Shown: positions 45,311-57,240, counted from the first letter of the stretch. The stretch is DNA of 64,000 bases from Dacryopinax spathularia (GCA_037974965.1 JBBPFI010000008.1:1640085-1704084), one strand, 5' to 3'. Translations and numbers: made by a program. The notes: generated by a model not told the origin, from the letters alone.

Positions 45311-47863
45311 ATGACACTCGTGCTCAACCCTTCTTCTCACTACAGCACAATGTCTCTCACAGAGGCATCCTCCTCCTCATCATCGTCCACCATCACTCTC
45401 GGCCCGCCTCCCCCGCCCGCACCAGGCCAGTACGCGAGGAACCACCGCCGGTCCCGCTCGTCAAACTTTTTCAGCGACGAGCGGACACAGGGCGCTTTCC
45501 AGCCTCTGCCGACGCTGCCACGGAGGAGCACACATACCAGGAGGTCGTCCACTCCCGTTCCTGCGGCTGACCTGAGATCGGACTCGCCTTCGCCGGATAA
45601 TGCGTTGGGGTTGGTGTCGGGTCCCGGGGATGCTGGTGTAGGGGCCGGAGTAGGGGGGGAAGAGCTGGAGAGGCCAGCGACGCCAGCTGACTCATCCACC
45701 GTCCCTTTCCCCTCTGTTGGTCCTCTCTCGCCTGACCCTGCAGGTCCGCCAGAGAGACCAGCACCACCGCTCGTCGCCCCCTCCTCGTTCTTCTCCCAGC
45801 AGGCTGCCGAGCCACGCTCTGCAGTCCAATCCCAGTCGCAAGCAACGCCCGGCGTGTCCACCCCTGCACCGACATCGCCCAAGTCTGCACCTGAGCCTCC
45901 TTCACCCAAGTTCACACCGACCTCATCCCCCATCACGCTCAAAAATGGCCGACCGCTGAAGCCTTCGCTCAAGTCTCGCTCGTACTCCTCGCCTCATCTC
46001 TCCTCCCTGCCGAACCACACCCGCGCCCTCTCTGCACCTGCAACACCGAACTATACCCCCAAGAACGTTCATTTTGCAGGTGAGAAAGAAGGCCTGGAGC
46101 ATGTCGTCCTTTTCCTGCGCGAGCAACGGCCTATTGCGGTGAGTCACGGCACGCCGGAGGACACAGAGACCGAAACGGAGACGGACAAGCCTGGTGGATA
46201 CCCGTTCCCGCGAATGGACACCCCTCCTCCGCGGGACAAGGTCCTGCTCGACCCAGCCAAGACTTCGCCCGTGCCCAACCCGACCTCCCTGCGACTGCAG
46301 AACGAAGCCGAACGCTATCCCGTCATGCTCGAGTCCCTTCTCCTTCCCCAAGCTTCCCCGCTCGTGATGCGAGGGACGGTCATAGTCCGCAACGTCGCCT
46401 TCCACAAACAAGTCGCCGTCCGGTTCACGCTCGACGACTGGCAAACGATCTCCGAAGTCTCGGCGAGCTACGTGAACCATCTCCCTTCCCTCCCGCCTCC
46501 ATTCAGCGCCCATTCGCCCCTCACCCCACTCGACAGTCAGGGGTGGGACAGGTTCGGCTTCCAGATCCGGCTTGAGGACTACGAGCGCAAGATCGAGGAA
46601 CGGACGCTGTACCTTGTTATACGGTACTCGAGCAACGGGCAGGAATGGTGGGACAACAACGACGGCGCCAACTATAAAGTCCGGTTCGTGCGTGCTCCCC
46701 CTTCCGCGCCGAACACGCCCTCTTCCGCGCCGTCCGGCTCGGACGTGCCTGCGCCCGTGTCGACGCCCACGCCTACTTCGCAGCCGGTCTTACCCGGTAG
46801 GAGCGCAACCCCAACCCAGCCAATGGCGACCTTTGTTCCTGCTTCTGACCCTCCGCGCCGCTCGAGCTCGTTCAACCAGCTCAACCTCAAACTGCTCAAC
46901 TACGCCTCCCCCTCCGCTTCCAAAGCCGACGCCAACCGGAACCTCACCCCCAAGGCCTCCCTGGCACTGGCCAAAGACGCAGAGAGGGAAGAAGAAGCCG
47001 ACAAGCTTGAACAGGCGTCCAAGCTCGCCTCTGCCGCGGCGGTCGAGAAGGTCTCCACGAGCAAGAGGGGCGCGATGCCTTCCCTTGAGCTGGGAGCGGA
47101 GTTCGAGGCTGAGAGAGCGGAGAGGGAGAATAAGGAGAACGTCGCCCCCGCGCCCGCGCCTGCGTTGACCTCGTCCGTCCTGAACCCGATCAACAGGATC
47201 GGCTCCCCCGCGCTAGAAGCAGAGCGGAACACCCCCACCCCTCGGCCCGCCTCGCCCCGCACGACACCCGTCGTACTCCCCCCTAGACCAGACAGCCCCT
47301 CCAAGATGCCCGTCCCGTTCCCCGGCGCAGGGACGAGAAGGATCCGCATGAACGGCACCAACTCGCCCAGCTCGTCAAGTGACGAACTGTCCAAGCTTGT
47401 CCAGCGCCGATCTAGGTTTGCAGGCAGTGGCGGCTCGGGCTCGGACTCACCAAGGCTGAGTTCGTCGCCTCGTCCTAGCTCGCCCAGGCTTTCGTTGAGC
47501 GACGGTTCGACCACCGCTACCCCCTTAACACCGTCCAACGCACCTTTGCCCATCCCCATGCCCACCGACCAGACTCAACCCCAGCCTCGCAGGAAACTCT
47601 TCACCGTCGAACCAATGACACCCCCTTCCTCATCCGAAGGCAGCCCAACCCAATCCATGCCCTCTTCCCCCCTCCAAAGCCCGCCCCCCAGACTGGACAG
47701 GAGCGAGCGGAGCTACGAGGAGTTCTTGCAGAAATACTGTTTCTTTAGGGGGCCGAACGAGTTGGGCGGTGCTGGTGCTGCGGGCGGGGCGGCGGGGATG
47801 GTGGGCGGGAATAGGAATGGGGCGCCTCCTGCCGGGAGGGGCATCGGTGTGGGGCAGGGCTGA
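45311..47863 (+). CDS. CBM21 protein phosphatase 1 regulatory subunit (glycogen-targeting type)
   Basis: Intronless 850-codon gene; a second in-frame ATG at 45350 (MSLTEASS) is an equally good start. A type-1 phosphatase docking motif of RVxF type (KNVHFA) lies near residue 250. Residues about 335-460 form a CBM21 glycogen/starch-binding domain: GTVIVRNVAFHKQVAVRF, the signature DDWQTISEV and EWWDNNDGANYKVRF. The rest is Ser/Pro-rich and probably disordered. Homologues (yeast Gac1/Pig1/Gip2, animal PPP1R3) bring phosphatase 1 to glycogen and activate glycogen synthase. The C-terminal motif RSYEEFLQKYCFF is followed by a Gly-rich tail. A starch-degrading amylase gene lies 2.5 kb downstream, but both are common genes and the proximity may mean nothing. 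Confidence 0.9.
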   Translation: MTLVLNPSSHYSTMSLTEASSSSSSSTITLGPPPPPAPGQYARNHRRSRSSNFFSDERTQGAFQPLPTLPRRSTHTRRSSTPVPAADLRSDSPSPDNALGLVSGPGDAGVGAGVGGEELERPATPADSSTVPFPSVGPLSPDPAGPPERPAPPLVAPSSFFSQQAAEPRSAVQSQSQATPGVSTPAPTSPKSAPEPPSPKFTPTSSPITLKNGRPLKPSLKSRSYSSPHLSSLPNHTRALSAPATPNYTPKNVHFAGEKEGLEHVVLFLREQRPIAVSHGTPEDTETETETDKPGGYPFPRMDTPPPRDKVLLDPAKTSPVPNPTSLRLQNEAERYPVMLESLLLPQASPLVMRGTVIVRNVAFHKQVAVRFTLDDWQTISEVSASYVNHLPSLPPPFSAHSPLTPLDSQGWDRFGFQIRLEDYERKIEERTLYLVIRYSSNGQEWWDNNDGANYKVRFVRAPPSAPNTPSSAPSGSDVPAPVSTPTPTSQPVLPGRSATPTQPMATFVPASDPPRRSSSFNQLNLKLLNYASPSASKADANRNLTPKASLALAKDAEREEEADKLEQASKLASAAAVEKVSTSKRGAMPSLELGAEFEAERAERENKENVAPAPAPALTSSVLNPINRIGSPALEAERNTPTPRPASPRTTPVVLPPRPDSPSKMPVPFPGAGTRRIRMNGTNSPSSSSDELSKLVQRRSRFAGSGGSGSDSPRLSSSPRPSSPRLSLSDGSTTATPLTPSNAPLPIPMPTDQTQPQPRRKLFTVEPMTPPSSSEGSPTQSMPSSPLQSPPPRLDRSERSYEEFLQKYCFFRGPNELGGAGAAGGAAGMVGGNRNGAPPAGRGIGVGQG

Positions 47864-49170
47864 ATTCTGGCAGAAAGCGGCCACGAATGATCTGAAGAAC
47901 CGATCTTTCCCGTGTACAGCGGTCTCAGGAATGGACCAAATCTTCCCTCAACGGGAGACGACGACACGAACCCACGATTTCACACCTTTACGAAAAGCGA
48001 CTTGACCGTCAAATCCACCTTGTTTCAACAGCAAACAAACACGGCCATCCCACCCCAAAGCTCAACCTCATCCTCCTGTACATAGCTCCGAAAATCTCTA
48101 CACGCCGCAATCTCTTTTCATCCTTGCAAAGTTCCGCTCTCCTCAAGGTTCCGATATCCAGCCTTTCCCGTCACGTTTCTTGTTTCTCATTTTCCCTTTT
48201 CTCATTTCTCAGAAAGCGGCGTTTCTATTCTTTTCTTTATCCCAACAACACATTGTATGCCCCAACAACCCAAAAATGTCCGGACTGCTGTGCTTCCCAA
48301 ACCGACCGTATATACATCCCATCCCCTCTTCCCCTCTACAATTTTCTCCTCTTTCCTCTCTCCTCTTCCCTCTCACATCCTGTGCTGCCTGTCTGTCGCG
48401 ATTGGTTGTTACCCTGTTGTCGTCATGGATCGTTTGGGTGGCCGGTAGTTGGCTGTGCAATAGACTTATTCTTTACTTCATATCGCGTGCTAGATGATGC
48501 AAGTCCAAGCACATCATACCTCATCTCCTCGCCTCTGCCTCGAGGCGGCGACCAGGAAGGTCCCGACTCCTGTCTTACATCAAGTCATGCGGATTTGTCG
48601 CCACGCAGAATCCGTTTCACGCTCGCAAACGCTGACCTGAGCCAAGCTGACGTCTTTCAGCCAGCCTCGCCGAAAGCACCATATCAAACGAAAAGATATG
48701 AAACCTCGCCTGCCTCGCCCCTTGGGCCATAAATGAATCCCTTGCTAATAAAGACACAAGCCGGCGGCACGAAGGCCACTGCCGACGGAGGCATGCCCGG
48801 CCAGATTGCGCTTGGCTCGAGCACGTCGACGCACGTGTAGGCGGACGCAGAGGGGAGCGCTGATATGCCTTCTTTGGTAGGTGGAGTGACGTTGATTGTC
48901 TGGTTGTCAGAGCCTGACTGCGCTCTTGGCTTGGTTTATCTTTGCCTTGCTGCAGGATTAGACGATAGAGACGTCGCCGAGAGTATGGGGCAAGGTTTGG
49001 CAGTTTTACGAAATCTGTGGGGTCATGCTTTGCTTCTTAACGTAGAAGATCGGAGCCTCGTGAGCAGAGCCTCGTGAGCTGACATTCTCCACCAGAAGGT
49101 GTCGATCAGAGAGACAGTTGCACATTGTTCACCATGACAGCATTAAACGCCCATCAAGGATTGTACGCGT
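47864..49170. other. Intergenic region
   Basis: About 1.3 kb including the probable 3' untranslated region of the CBM21 gene. A 202-codon plus-strand frame at 48124 is low-complexity (Phe/Ser/Pro-rich) and not supported. Confidence 0.55.
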
Positions 49171-49800
49171 TCATATTGTTGATCGACCAGGAACGAACGT
49201 CCAGCCGTCTGCTTGCAGTACCTCCACAGCCTTTTGTGCATTGTCTTCCGTCACCAGCACATAATCCGTATTCCTGTGGAGGACACGTCAGTAGTGCGTT
49301 GCCGACGCGTGAGAAAACACCAGACGCGTACCACGTCGAGATTGCAAAGATCGGGATCTTGGCGGCTTTCAATGGCTCGCTCAGAGCATTCAGTATGCCG
49401 GTCAGACCTGAATCCAGCCATGAGGTACAATCGCATGGTATACGAAGCACGGAGATAGCATACTATGTTCCATGGGACCTTGTACTTTGAGCGCTCGCCA
49501 AACAACATCGATCCCTTCTGGCGCCACGTCGAACTTCCCACGACTATGAGAACCTGTAGACTAGGACAGAATGGAAAGAAAAGGACTTACTTCGGAGCTG
49601 GCTACCTCCACGTCGGTCACCACAGAGATCTCTTCCTCGGTGCGAGTAATCGAAACGAAGATTGTATTGACCGAGCCTGCGGTCAAGAGCGAGTTCACCA
49701 AAGCTGCTGGCGGCTTAGACGAGATTGGCAGCTTGTATACACGTAATCGGCCTTCGAGCACGATGAGATGCAAGGCAGCGCTATCGGAGGGAGGCGGCAT
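49171..49800 (-). CDS. ACT-domain protein (CASTOR-like ACT_7 family)
   Basis: Exons 49800-49591, 49560-49464, 49407-49332 and 49273-49171 give 161 residues in phase. The N-terminal half (LHLIVLEGRLRVYKLP, then FVSITRTEEEISVVTD) and the C-terminal half (WRALKVQGPMEHSLTGIL, IPIFAISTWNTDYVLV) are the paired ACT repeats of a small fungal and bacterial family related to the arginine sensor CASTOR1. ACT domains bind amino acids and act as sensors. The start at MPPPSDS is chosen because the ACT fold begins ten residues later. The first intron is only 30 nt (GTAAGT...GTCCTAG) but keeping it would bring an in-frame stop. Function in this organism is unknown; amino-acid sensing is the family expectation. 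Confidence 0.8.
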
Positions 49801-50341
49801 GGTCGGATCGAAGGACGCAGGCTGCCCGATAACTCCAGCCGTGGAAGGGAGTGTACGTTTTAAGAACCGCAGCTCAACGAGCCAACATCCCTTGACATTG
49901 TTGACTGCAGACAACCATTGTAACTTGGACCAATTAGTCAGCTTGTTCGTCTTCGGTCGTCTCTATTGGTGATTTGTAAGCTGCAAGGAGGCCGCCAAGC
50001 CGTCTTCTTCGGCATTCTGTTACGAAACAGGGATCCCTGGCCTCTTTCTGCGTTACAGTTGCTTGTGGCACAATTCGGCACACTTCGATCATGCTAAGAA
50101 TAGTCTGCTGCGATACTTGCACGACTTGCATCAACCTCTCTGGCGACCATTCAAGCACACAGTAGCCCAAGCCCGTCTGTTGCTGTTCCTGGGCAAATTC
50201 GCGACCACGTCATCTGGCGAGGTAGCTCACATTCCTTACGATCGGTCTGCAAACAGCAGCACGTGCCGTCACATGCCTGCGCGCAATGGACAATCGCCTG
50301 CCTCGCAGGCGTTCTCTTCTCGCAAAGCAACAGTCGCAACA
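49801..50341. other. Divergent promoter region
   Basis: About 540 bases between the divergent ACT-domain and amylase genes; no further gene seen. Confidence 0.5.
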
Positions 50342-52964
50342 ATGTCCTTCTTCTCTAGTCTGGCTGCAATCTTTCTTGCTTGTTCACCTACATCTGGCTA
50401 CACACATAGACACACTCGTTCACCAACAAACTATCGCCGTTTGGCAACAGCTGAGAGAAATGTGATCGTACAATTGTTCCAATGGGACTGGCAGAGTGTC
50501 GCACAAGAGTGTGTAAACTTTATCGGCCCAGCAGGTGCGTCGTGCGATGGGTTCAGAATCTTGGCCTGACCGCGACCAGGTTATGGCTTTGTACAAGGTG
50601 ATTGCGACTGTGCCGGTATCGCATAGGACCTGACAGTCCTGTAGTAAGCCCGCCCAGCGAGCATATAGCCGGACCACAAGTGAGTAAATTACACCATGAA
50701 ATAGTGGTTGCCTGACCTCCAGCAGTGGTGGACCGACTATCAACCTGTGTCGCATAATATAACGTCGAAGCGTGGCGACCGCGACCAATTCGCTGGAATG
50801 GTCAAAGCTTGCAACTCGGCCGGTGTTCAGGTCATTGCTGGTAGGAATCTCTAGTCTACAACGAAACGCCTTTGATGAATGTTATAGACACGATCATCAA
50901 TCACATGTCTGGTCAAAACTCTGGTGAGCTTCTCGATTCTTAGCGCGTTTCGGTATTAAGATATTACAGGTGTCGGCATTGCGGGGACTCCCTTCAGTAC
51001 GTCTTGCCCAGCGGCCGGAAGCAGGTTAGATCTCACATGGAATAGCTCATTACTCGTATCCGGGTCTAGAATATGAGGTATATGCACAATGACTCAGAAC
51101 CGCGCTCGGTCTAACACTGGCTGTTATAGAATTTCCATCACTGCGGTATGCATCCATTCATCATTATCATCATTATCATAAAACTGATGCGTTATGCAGG
51201 TCTCGAGCCCAATGATGTTATTGGTATGTCCCGACATCAGATTCAGATCATGAGCCATCGTTCAATGTTGTATCAGTCAACTACAACAATCGACTGGAAG
51301 TCCAAACCTGCGAGCTCCTCGGTTTAGCGGAGTAAGTGCTGTTCTACCAGTAGGAGCGATCTGATCTAACCGCATCAATAGTCTGGATACTGGTTCCGAC
51401 TACGTTCGCGACCTCCTGGCATCGTACGCCAACGATCTTGGTAGGACAAAAACCAAGTTCAAGTTCTAGGCTGATCGGACGCTGCAGCGTCCTTGGGCGT
51501 GACCGGGTTTCGCCTAGACGCATCCAAACGTGAGCTGCACGTTCGGAGGCGTTCCCCATTTGCTGAACCCCCGTAGATGTATCAGCTTCGGACGTCGCCG
51601 GGCTTGTCGGTCGTTTCACAGGAAGCCCTTACATCACTCAAGAGGTAGGAAGGCACTTGACGGTATACAGCACGTTTGCATGTGTTCTGACATCGGAACA
51701 GGTGATCTACGGCTATGGGGAGCCTATCTTGCCTAATGAGTACACTCGGAATGGTTGGTCATCCGTCTTTATTCTTTGGTATAAGCTAACCCGAACCCAG
51801 GCGACGTGCAAGAGTAAGGGCGCACACCCAGGCAGGATGACAGTACTGAGGGGTATGCCCAGATTCCGTTACACGTCTGCACTGAAAGATGCTTTCCTCT
51901 CGACTGGCATTGCGTCCTTGAGGTCGCTGCCGGGTCAAGGCGAGTGCACGTCTTTCCAGCACGCTACTAGTCAACTGACAGGGGTACAGCCTGGGTATCG
52001 TCGTCGGCTGCTAATGTCTTCGTTGTAAGTAACATACCTCTCCGAAGCCACTTATGCTTACCTGTATCAGGCAAACCATGACACAGAACGGGTGGGATAT
52101 AAGCTCGCCAGTTCCATTCCACTACTGATTCCGATGCAGAACGGTAACTCTCTGAACTACAATTCGCCCTCCAACACTTACTGGCTTGCTCACATCTACA
52201 TGTTGTACGTGTCTACGCAACTCGCCAACATATGGTTCGCTTACCAATGCAGGACTTGGCCTTTCGGAACCCCGACAGTACTGTCGAGCTATGACTTCAC
52301 GGATGTAGACGCTGGCTCACCAAACAATGGTATGCGAATCTGTTTGGTGTGAGGCATCGGTTGATTGTCGTGACCAGGCGCTGCAACTTGTTCAGGCTCG
52401 GCAGGAGCAAATGGCTGGTAAGCCGCCTTTGTCTTTTTCGAGAGTTAGACTAAACAGAATTATAGGTTGTGCCAACATCGTCATCCCATGATCGCCAACA
52501 TTCTTCCCCTACACAACGCCCTCATCGCCTCCGCGACCCTGGACAATGTCGTTACCGGAACATCGCAGCAACTAGCATACGGACGTGGCCGAGTTGGATT
52601 TGTGGCTATCAACAATGACGATTCTGCTTGGTCGGCCACGTTCAACACACTGCTTGCCGATGGCCAATACTGCGATCTTATCAGCGGAACTTCTTCTGGC
52701 GCATCTTGCTCAGGCTCGAGGTGAGCCCAACCCCCAACGTGACAATTACGTCTTTGCTCACGTGTATGCAGCTACTCCGTCGCATCCAAGTCATTCTCAG
52801 CAACCATTCCCCCGAGATCAGCCATCGTGTTATACGCCGGGTCTCGTGCGGTCGCACCAGTCCTCTCTCGATCCAAGCAACCTCGTCATGCTGACACTTC
52901 AAGGGTTGAACTGCTAACTCGGGGTCTGGCGGCAGGGTCGAAACGATCGGCTCAGGGGTTCTAA
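50342..52964 (+). CDS. Secreted alpha-amylase (GH13) with 21 small introns
   Basis: Starts at ATG 50342 with a signal peptide ([15 protein letters not shown]) and the beta-1 strand [10 protein letters not shown]. Twenty-two exons join in phase to about 515 residues, ending at TAA 52962-52964. The four GH13 regions are present: [15 protein letters not shown] (nucleophile Asp), ITQEVIYG (acid Glu) and VANHDTER (third catalytic Asp). [20 protein letters not shown] precedes region I. The C-terminal beta domain is seen ([22 protein letters not shown]). The enzyme cleaves internal alpha-1,4 bonds of starch outside the cell. Intron 16 (about 51941-51987) starts with GC (GCGAGT), a GC-AG intron. No starch-binding domain follows; the tail of about 35 residues is Ser/Arg-rich. 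Without splicing the locus looks like a broken gene. Confidence 0.92.
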
Positions 52965-53270
52965 CCTGGCTGTATTCCACTGATATCCGCATATGACCGG
53001 ACTAAAACCATTCCCACACATACATACCCCTTCATGCTGCGTATAAACCACATAATATGAAGTCGTACATCGTTTCCGCCATGGAGAGAGGTCAATCCAT
53101 TGAATACTCAGCAGCGTCGAAGAAGAAGAGGAGCAAAGGCGTTAGACAGGAGCTCAGAGTCAGGCCATGGCCCATGGCCAGGGGCGGATAGGGGCTATCG
53201 TGACTGGACCATAATTGACGATCAACACCCTTTAGACTTTCATTCCGTACCTTGAACCTCACCGACCATC
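52965..53270. other. Short intergenic region
   Basis: About 300 bases, same-strand genes on both sides; probable promoter of the next gene, nothing else seen. Confidence 0.5.
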
Positions 53271-53772
53271 ATGCCAACCACCATTCGCAAAGGCAAGATA
53301 ACGTCTGCTGCTGAGTGGAGAGAGCAATACGAGGAGTTGGAGCAGGATCAGGCGGAGCATGCCAGTGACCAGCCGGACGCCGATGGGGACGACAGCTCAA
53401 CGATCCCCGCTGCCCAGGTGAACATGTCGCAACTCTTGTCGCATGCGAAGATCAAAGGTGCGGAGCAGCGGATGTGTTATACTACGGTCGCTAACATTGA
53501 TGTGGTAGAGGAGAAGCTGCGGTCCGGGTAAGGGCCTCCGACTAAAGTTGCTGATGAGACCCGGCTAACGCTGCCCTATCCTCAGATACGACTTCATAGG
53601 CTCACCTGCTTCGAAGGTCGTCGTTGCTGAGGACAAGAAGGGACGGTATGTCGGAGAGACCGAGGATGAAGACTGGGTCGATCTGAAGGAGCCGGACGAT
53701 CCTGAGCGGAAAGATTACTCATGCGCTGTAAAAGGGACGAAGCCCGGGCTGGTTCAGCAGGTCGAGGCGTGA
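53271..53772 (+). CDS. Unknown small protein, 147 residues
   Basis: Two exons, 53271-53527 and 53586-53772, with a 58-nt intron (GTAAGG...CCTCAG, GCTAAC branch). The product is acidic in residues 20-45, with a helical section (MSQLLSHAKIKGAEQRMCYT) and a C-terminal part containing GETEDEDWVDL. I do not recognise a domain. The clean splice sites and phase make it a convincing gene. Confidence 0.75.
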
Positions 53773-54246
53773 TCAGAAGCATGTAGATTGCGGTTCTCGA
53801 CAAGAAAGTTGAGGAGTGAATGCGAGTTAGACATGAATAACGTGTAGACGCAAATGAATGTATGAACCACCGGCCAGTCGCGCTCATCGAGAAAATTTTG
53901 ACGAACACGACGATAGGCACTAAGACGTCCGCAAAAGTAGTCTCTCCTGCTACTTCGGCACGACCACAGTCTAGAGTAGGACATGGATCGTAATTTGACA
54001 TGAGAGGAGTGGTGAGACAATTGCGAACCGCGAAACGCAGAAAAGGGTCAACGGTGGTCCGTGCGCACATAGTATAGGGCCGGTCCCGCTCGCGTACGAA
54101 GCGCGATTTCAGGTGAATTACATTCCATCCTATCCATTAAGTAACACATACATTTACAGAGGTATAGCATGCGAGGTATTCTATGGTCCATAAGAATAGG
54201 AAGTCGTGAAGTTAAGCTTCGTTGGCGCATCATATACAAAGGGTGT
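53773..54246. other. Convergent intergenic region
   Basis: About 470 bases between convergent genes; only spurious minus-strand frames. Confidence 0.55.
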
Positions 54247-55814
54247 TTAGTCCGGTCGTGCCTCGTCCTGTTCCGGTATGGCTGGCTGTCGATCGACCAT
54301 CGGTGTCGGTGGTTCCTGCGACACTAACGCGGCCGTATCATGTTCATCTCCAGCATCGGTATCTTCATCAGTGTCCGGGCCTTCCTCCTGTTTCTCGAGC
54401 TCTTCCACCTCTCCAGCCGTCAAGACACGTACAACCCCGCCGCCTGATTTGGCACTCTTCTCGATGAACTCCTTCCCTTCCTCCACAGCTCCCTGACCAA
54501 GACTGAGCATATCCTCCACTAGTGCCTTGACCCGTTCCCACGTTGGGTCGTCAATCTGGTCCTCGTCTTCCTCGTCCTCGTCCTCCAGATCCAGTTCATC
54601 CGCCTCCCATGTCGCCTTGAGTGACTGGAACGTTCGTGGCGGAAGCGCAAGCCGGGATTCTCGCAGCTTGCGGCGCAAGTCTCGAATCTCCATCGCCTGC
54701 TTATGTCGTTCGCGTTCCAGTGATGCGGTGAGCTGTTGCAATGAGGCCGTCTGAATCTCCAGGTCTGCAATCTATACCGAGCTCAGCTGTATTCTCGTTC
54801 TAGTTCATGTGGATGCCCACCTTGCGATTCGTCCTCGCCTCCGCCCGCTGCTCAGCCTCCTCCTCTGTCAGGATGCTCCCCTTCCTCTCATGCGTGGGGC
54901 TCGTCAGACTACTGCTTGTTGTATCCGCATCCTCCTTCGGCGAAAACATTGGCGGTGAGGACAAGAAGCCATTCGTCTGCTTGATAGGCGTGTAGAACGG
55001 AACAGGGGTCGTGCCATTTCGCGAGATAGGCTCTTCCTCCTCTTCTGGGCTCATAGGCAGCACACGTGTCACAGAGCGTGTCACAGAGCCATAGCCACTT
55101 TCGACAGAGACGGATGACTGAGATGAGATGACGGAGGACGGCGGAGAGTTCCTGGCTCCTTCAACGGACTTCACGGGAGTCGGAGGAAAGGTGTTGACTA
55201 TTGGGGGTGCAGGTCGAGGCGGTGATGCGGGCGGTGAACTTGGCTTCGACCTTGGTGGGACGGTGGCAGCAGGCGATGGGAGCGACGCTGGAGGTCGCAG
55301 TCCAACTATAGAATTGGACCTGGTATGGTGGAAACTCGGTCGGGTATGCAGAGTGGGCGGAGTACTGGAACTGGATTGCGGAGGCTGCGGCTTCGCCAAT
55401 GAGGAAACCTTTGCCTTGACTTTGATTGGGGCATTTGGAGGAGTCGACACGAGTGTTGTTGATTGGCTCGCAGTTCTCTGCCTCGGATAGGTTGGGGAGA
55501 CAGGGCTTGAGTGGATGCCCGCCGTATCGCTCGTGATGGGCGACAACGATGCCACGGGTCGGTCCTGAGATGAGAGCGGTCTTCTAGCGGGGTTAACCAC
55601 GCGTGCAGAGACATTGCTCGACGACGTTGTTGCCGGCGGAGATGGTCTGGGGGAGGGAGCACGTCGCACTTTCGCGACAGAGGACAGCGACGCCTTTGCA
55701 CGCAATGGTGGAGTCGAAGCATTACTGGTCGTAGTTGGTGAAATGACCTGCATATATTCTCAGTAACACTCTTCCCGCCTCTTTCTGTATACTCACCTTT
55801 GGACGTGATGACAT
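54247..55814 (-). CDS. Proline/serine-rich coiled-coil protein, 489 residues
   Basis: Exons 55814-55797, 55747-54821 and 54771-54247 join in phase; the first exon codes only MSSRPK. Introns are both 49 nt (GTGAGT...TATGCAG and GTGGGC...GTATAG). Residues 7-290 are a Ser/Pro/Thr-rich disordered region with many SP and TP sites, possible targets of proline-directed kinases. Residues about 295-350 (EEEAEQRAEARTNRK, then ADLEIQTASLQQLTASLERE) form a coiled coil. An acidic stretch (LDLEDEDEEDEDQIDD) and a short helical C-terminus follow. It may be a cytoskeletal or signalling scaffold, but no family can be named. Confidence 0.75.
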
Positions 55815-56663
55815 TACCACGACGCTGTTTGCGCGCCGATTGAGGTATCAAAAGGTATCGTGGGGACAAGTACAAACGAACACTTGGACAGAGTCGCGAA
55901 GGGACCGTTGCGCTTGGCAATGACAAGTCGCGTTCAACCGTCACAGCAAGTGGCGCGTCACATACGGGACATCAACTACCGCTTCGCGAATCCACTCTGA
56001 TAATTTGCTATTCTGCCGACAGAGTGGTTCTTACTCTTTGACGACTTTCTTTCTAAGATGCGTTGTCAAAACGGTTTATCAACATCTGAAGTTCTGGGAG
56101 CGGGGAAGTTCGTGTTCGATGTGAACCACCCGCGGCTGCGGCTTAACAAGAAGCCCCACCCCATCTGCAGCTGTACCGTGGGGTCGCTCGCAGCCACATA
56201 TCTAGATCTCTGACGACATCATACGAACAACAAACCTAAGCCAGGAGCCGCTTGTCTTACAAGTCGAGAGCTCGCGGACTATCTATGCATCGACCATCTG
56301 ACAACGCGTCCCTGGAAAAGGCGTACGATCGGCCAGGCGCGGTTGGCTCGAGCCCGTCCTGATACCAACTCGCCTAATCCATCCTCATTCTACCAATGTA
56401 CGAATGCGCCGCAGTGCTGCATTCCTGTGGGGATCAAAATAAACCTCCGAAGGACTGGTTGCACACTGCTGGAACGATAGCGATTGGCTCTTAAATGGCC
56501 GTCTATCACAAAATGAAGCACGCAGTACCGACGATAGATCCAGAAGCGGTGGTCCTCTCAACCGTATATAACGACTGCTGGCCGGGAGAAAGGCATTTCA
56601 GCAGTATTCCAGACGGCCAAGTGATCACAATCCACTTCGTATCCACTTTGTACTCTCCGGAAG
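55815..56663. other. Intergenic region, start of subtelomere
   Basis: About 850 bases with no supported gene. Confidence 0.5.
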
Positions 56664-57240
56664 ATGACCAAGTGCATTGTTATCGGTTCCGGTATTGCTG
56701 GTACGTATACTCCTCCGGCATGTCGAAGATACTAACCTGGTGCGCCTTGTAGGACCTGTTCTGGCCATGCTTCTGAAGTAGAAGTGCTTCGAGCAGGATC
56801 TTTGAGCGCTCATTAGACGTTCCGTATGGTGGAATTGGTCTTGGAATTACCGCTCAAAGGTACGTCTTGCCGCACATTGTGTGCCTATGTTTGAAGCTGA
56901 CGAGTCATCAGCCTGAAGATCCTCAATATCCTCGGTCTCGCAGAGCAAGTTGTCGCCCTTGGCATACCCATCCAACGCACATCACCTATTCCGAACTACG
57001 AGGAGGCGAAGAACTCGCATCCTCGATTGCACCCAACCTCAAAGATGTCCAACTGGCTCGGTTGGCCCCGTCTTGCCCTCTGTCCCCCTATATACTGCGA
57101 GTATCTGTGCAATTCCGCATGCCAAATTCCTGACCCTGGCACCCCGCATCAATGGGACCGCCTTGAATGCCTGGTCTCAACCGAACATAATCCTGTGGAA
57201 GCAGCAAGTGTTGGTCAGTGTTTGCGTGCTCTCATCCAGT
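56664..57240 (+). pseudogene. Decayed copy of the FAD monooxygenase gene
   Basis: ATG at 56664 begins MTKCIVIGSGIA, followed by an intron (GTACGT...TTGTAG) and GPVLAMLLK then a stop codon. The gene at 30760 on the opposite strand starts MTKCLVIGSGIA, has an intron at the same codon and continues GPVLAMLLKHKGF. Further matching pieces (LKILNILGLAEQVVALG; THITYSELRGGEELASS; SNWLGWPRLALCPP and YCEYLCNSA) follow in the same order but in different frames. The copy ends about where residue 100 of the intact gene would be. It is a truncated, frameshifted duplicate, moved to the subtelomere or left after the other copy moved. Confidence 0.9.

Noticed and set aside
48124-48732. 202-codon plus-strand frame
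   Set aside because: Phe/Ser/Pro-rich translation of pyrimidine-rich sequence, no domain, probably downstream of the CBM21 gene's end.
50342-52964. Alpha-amylase as a pseudogene
   Set aside because: All interruptions are explained by introns with good splice sites, and all catalytic residues are present after joining.
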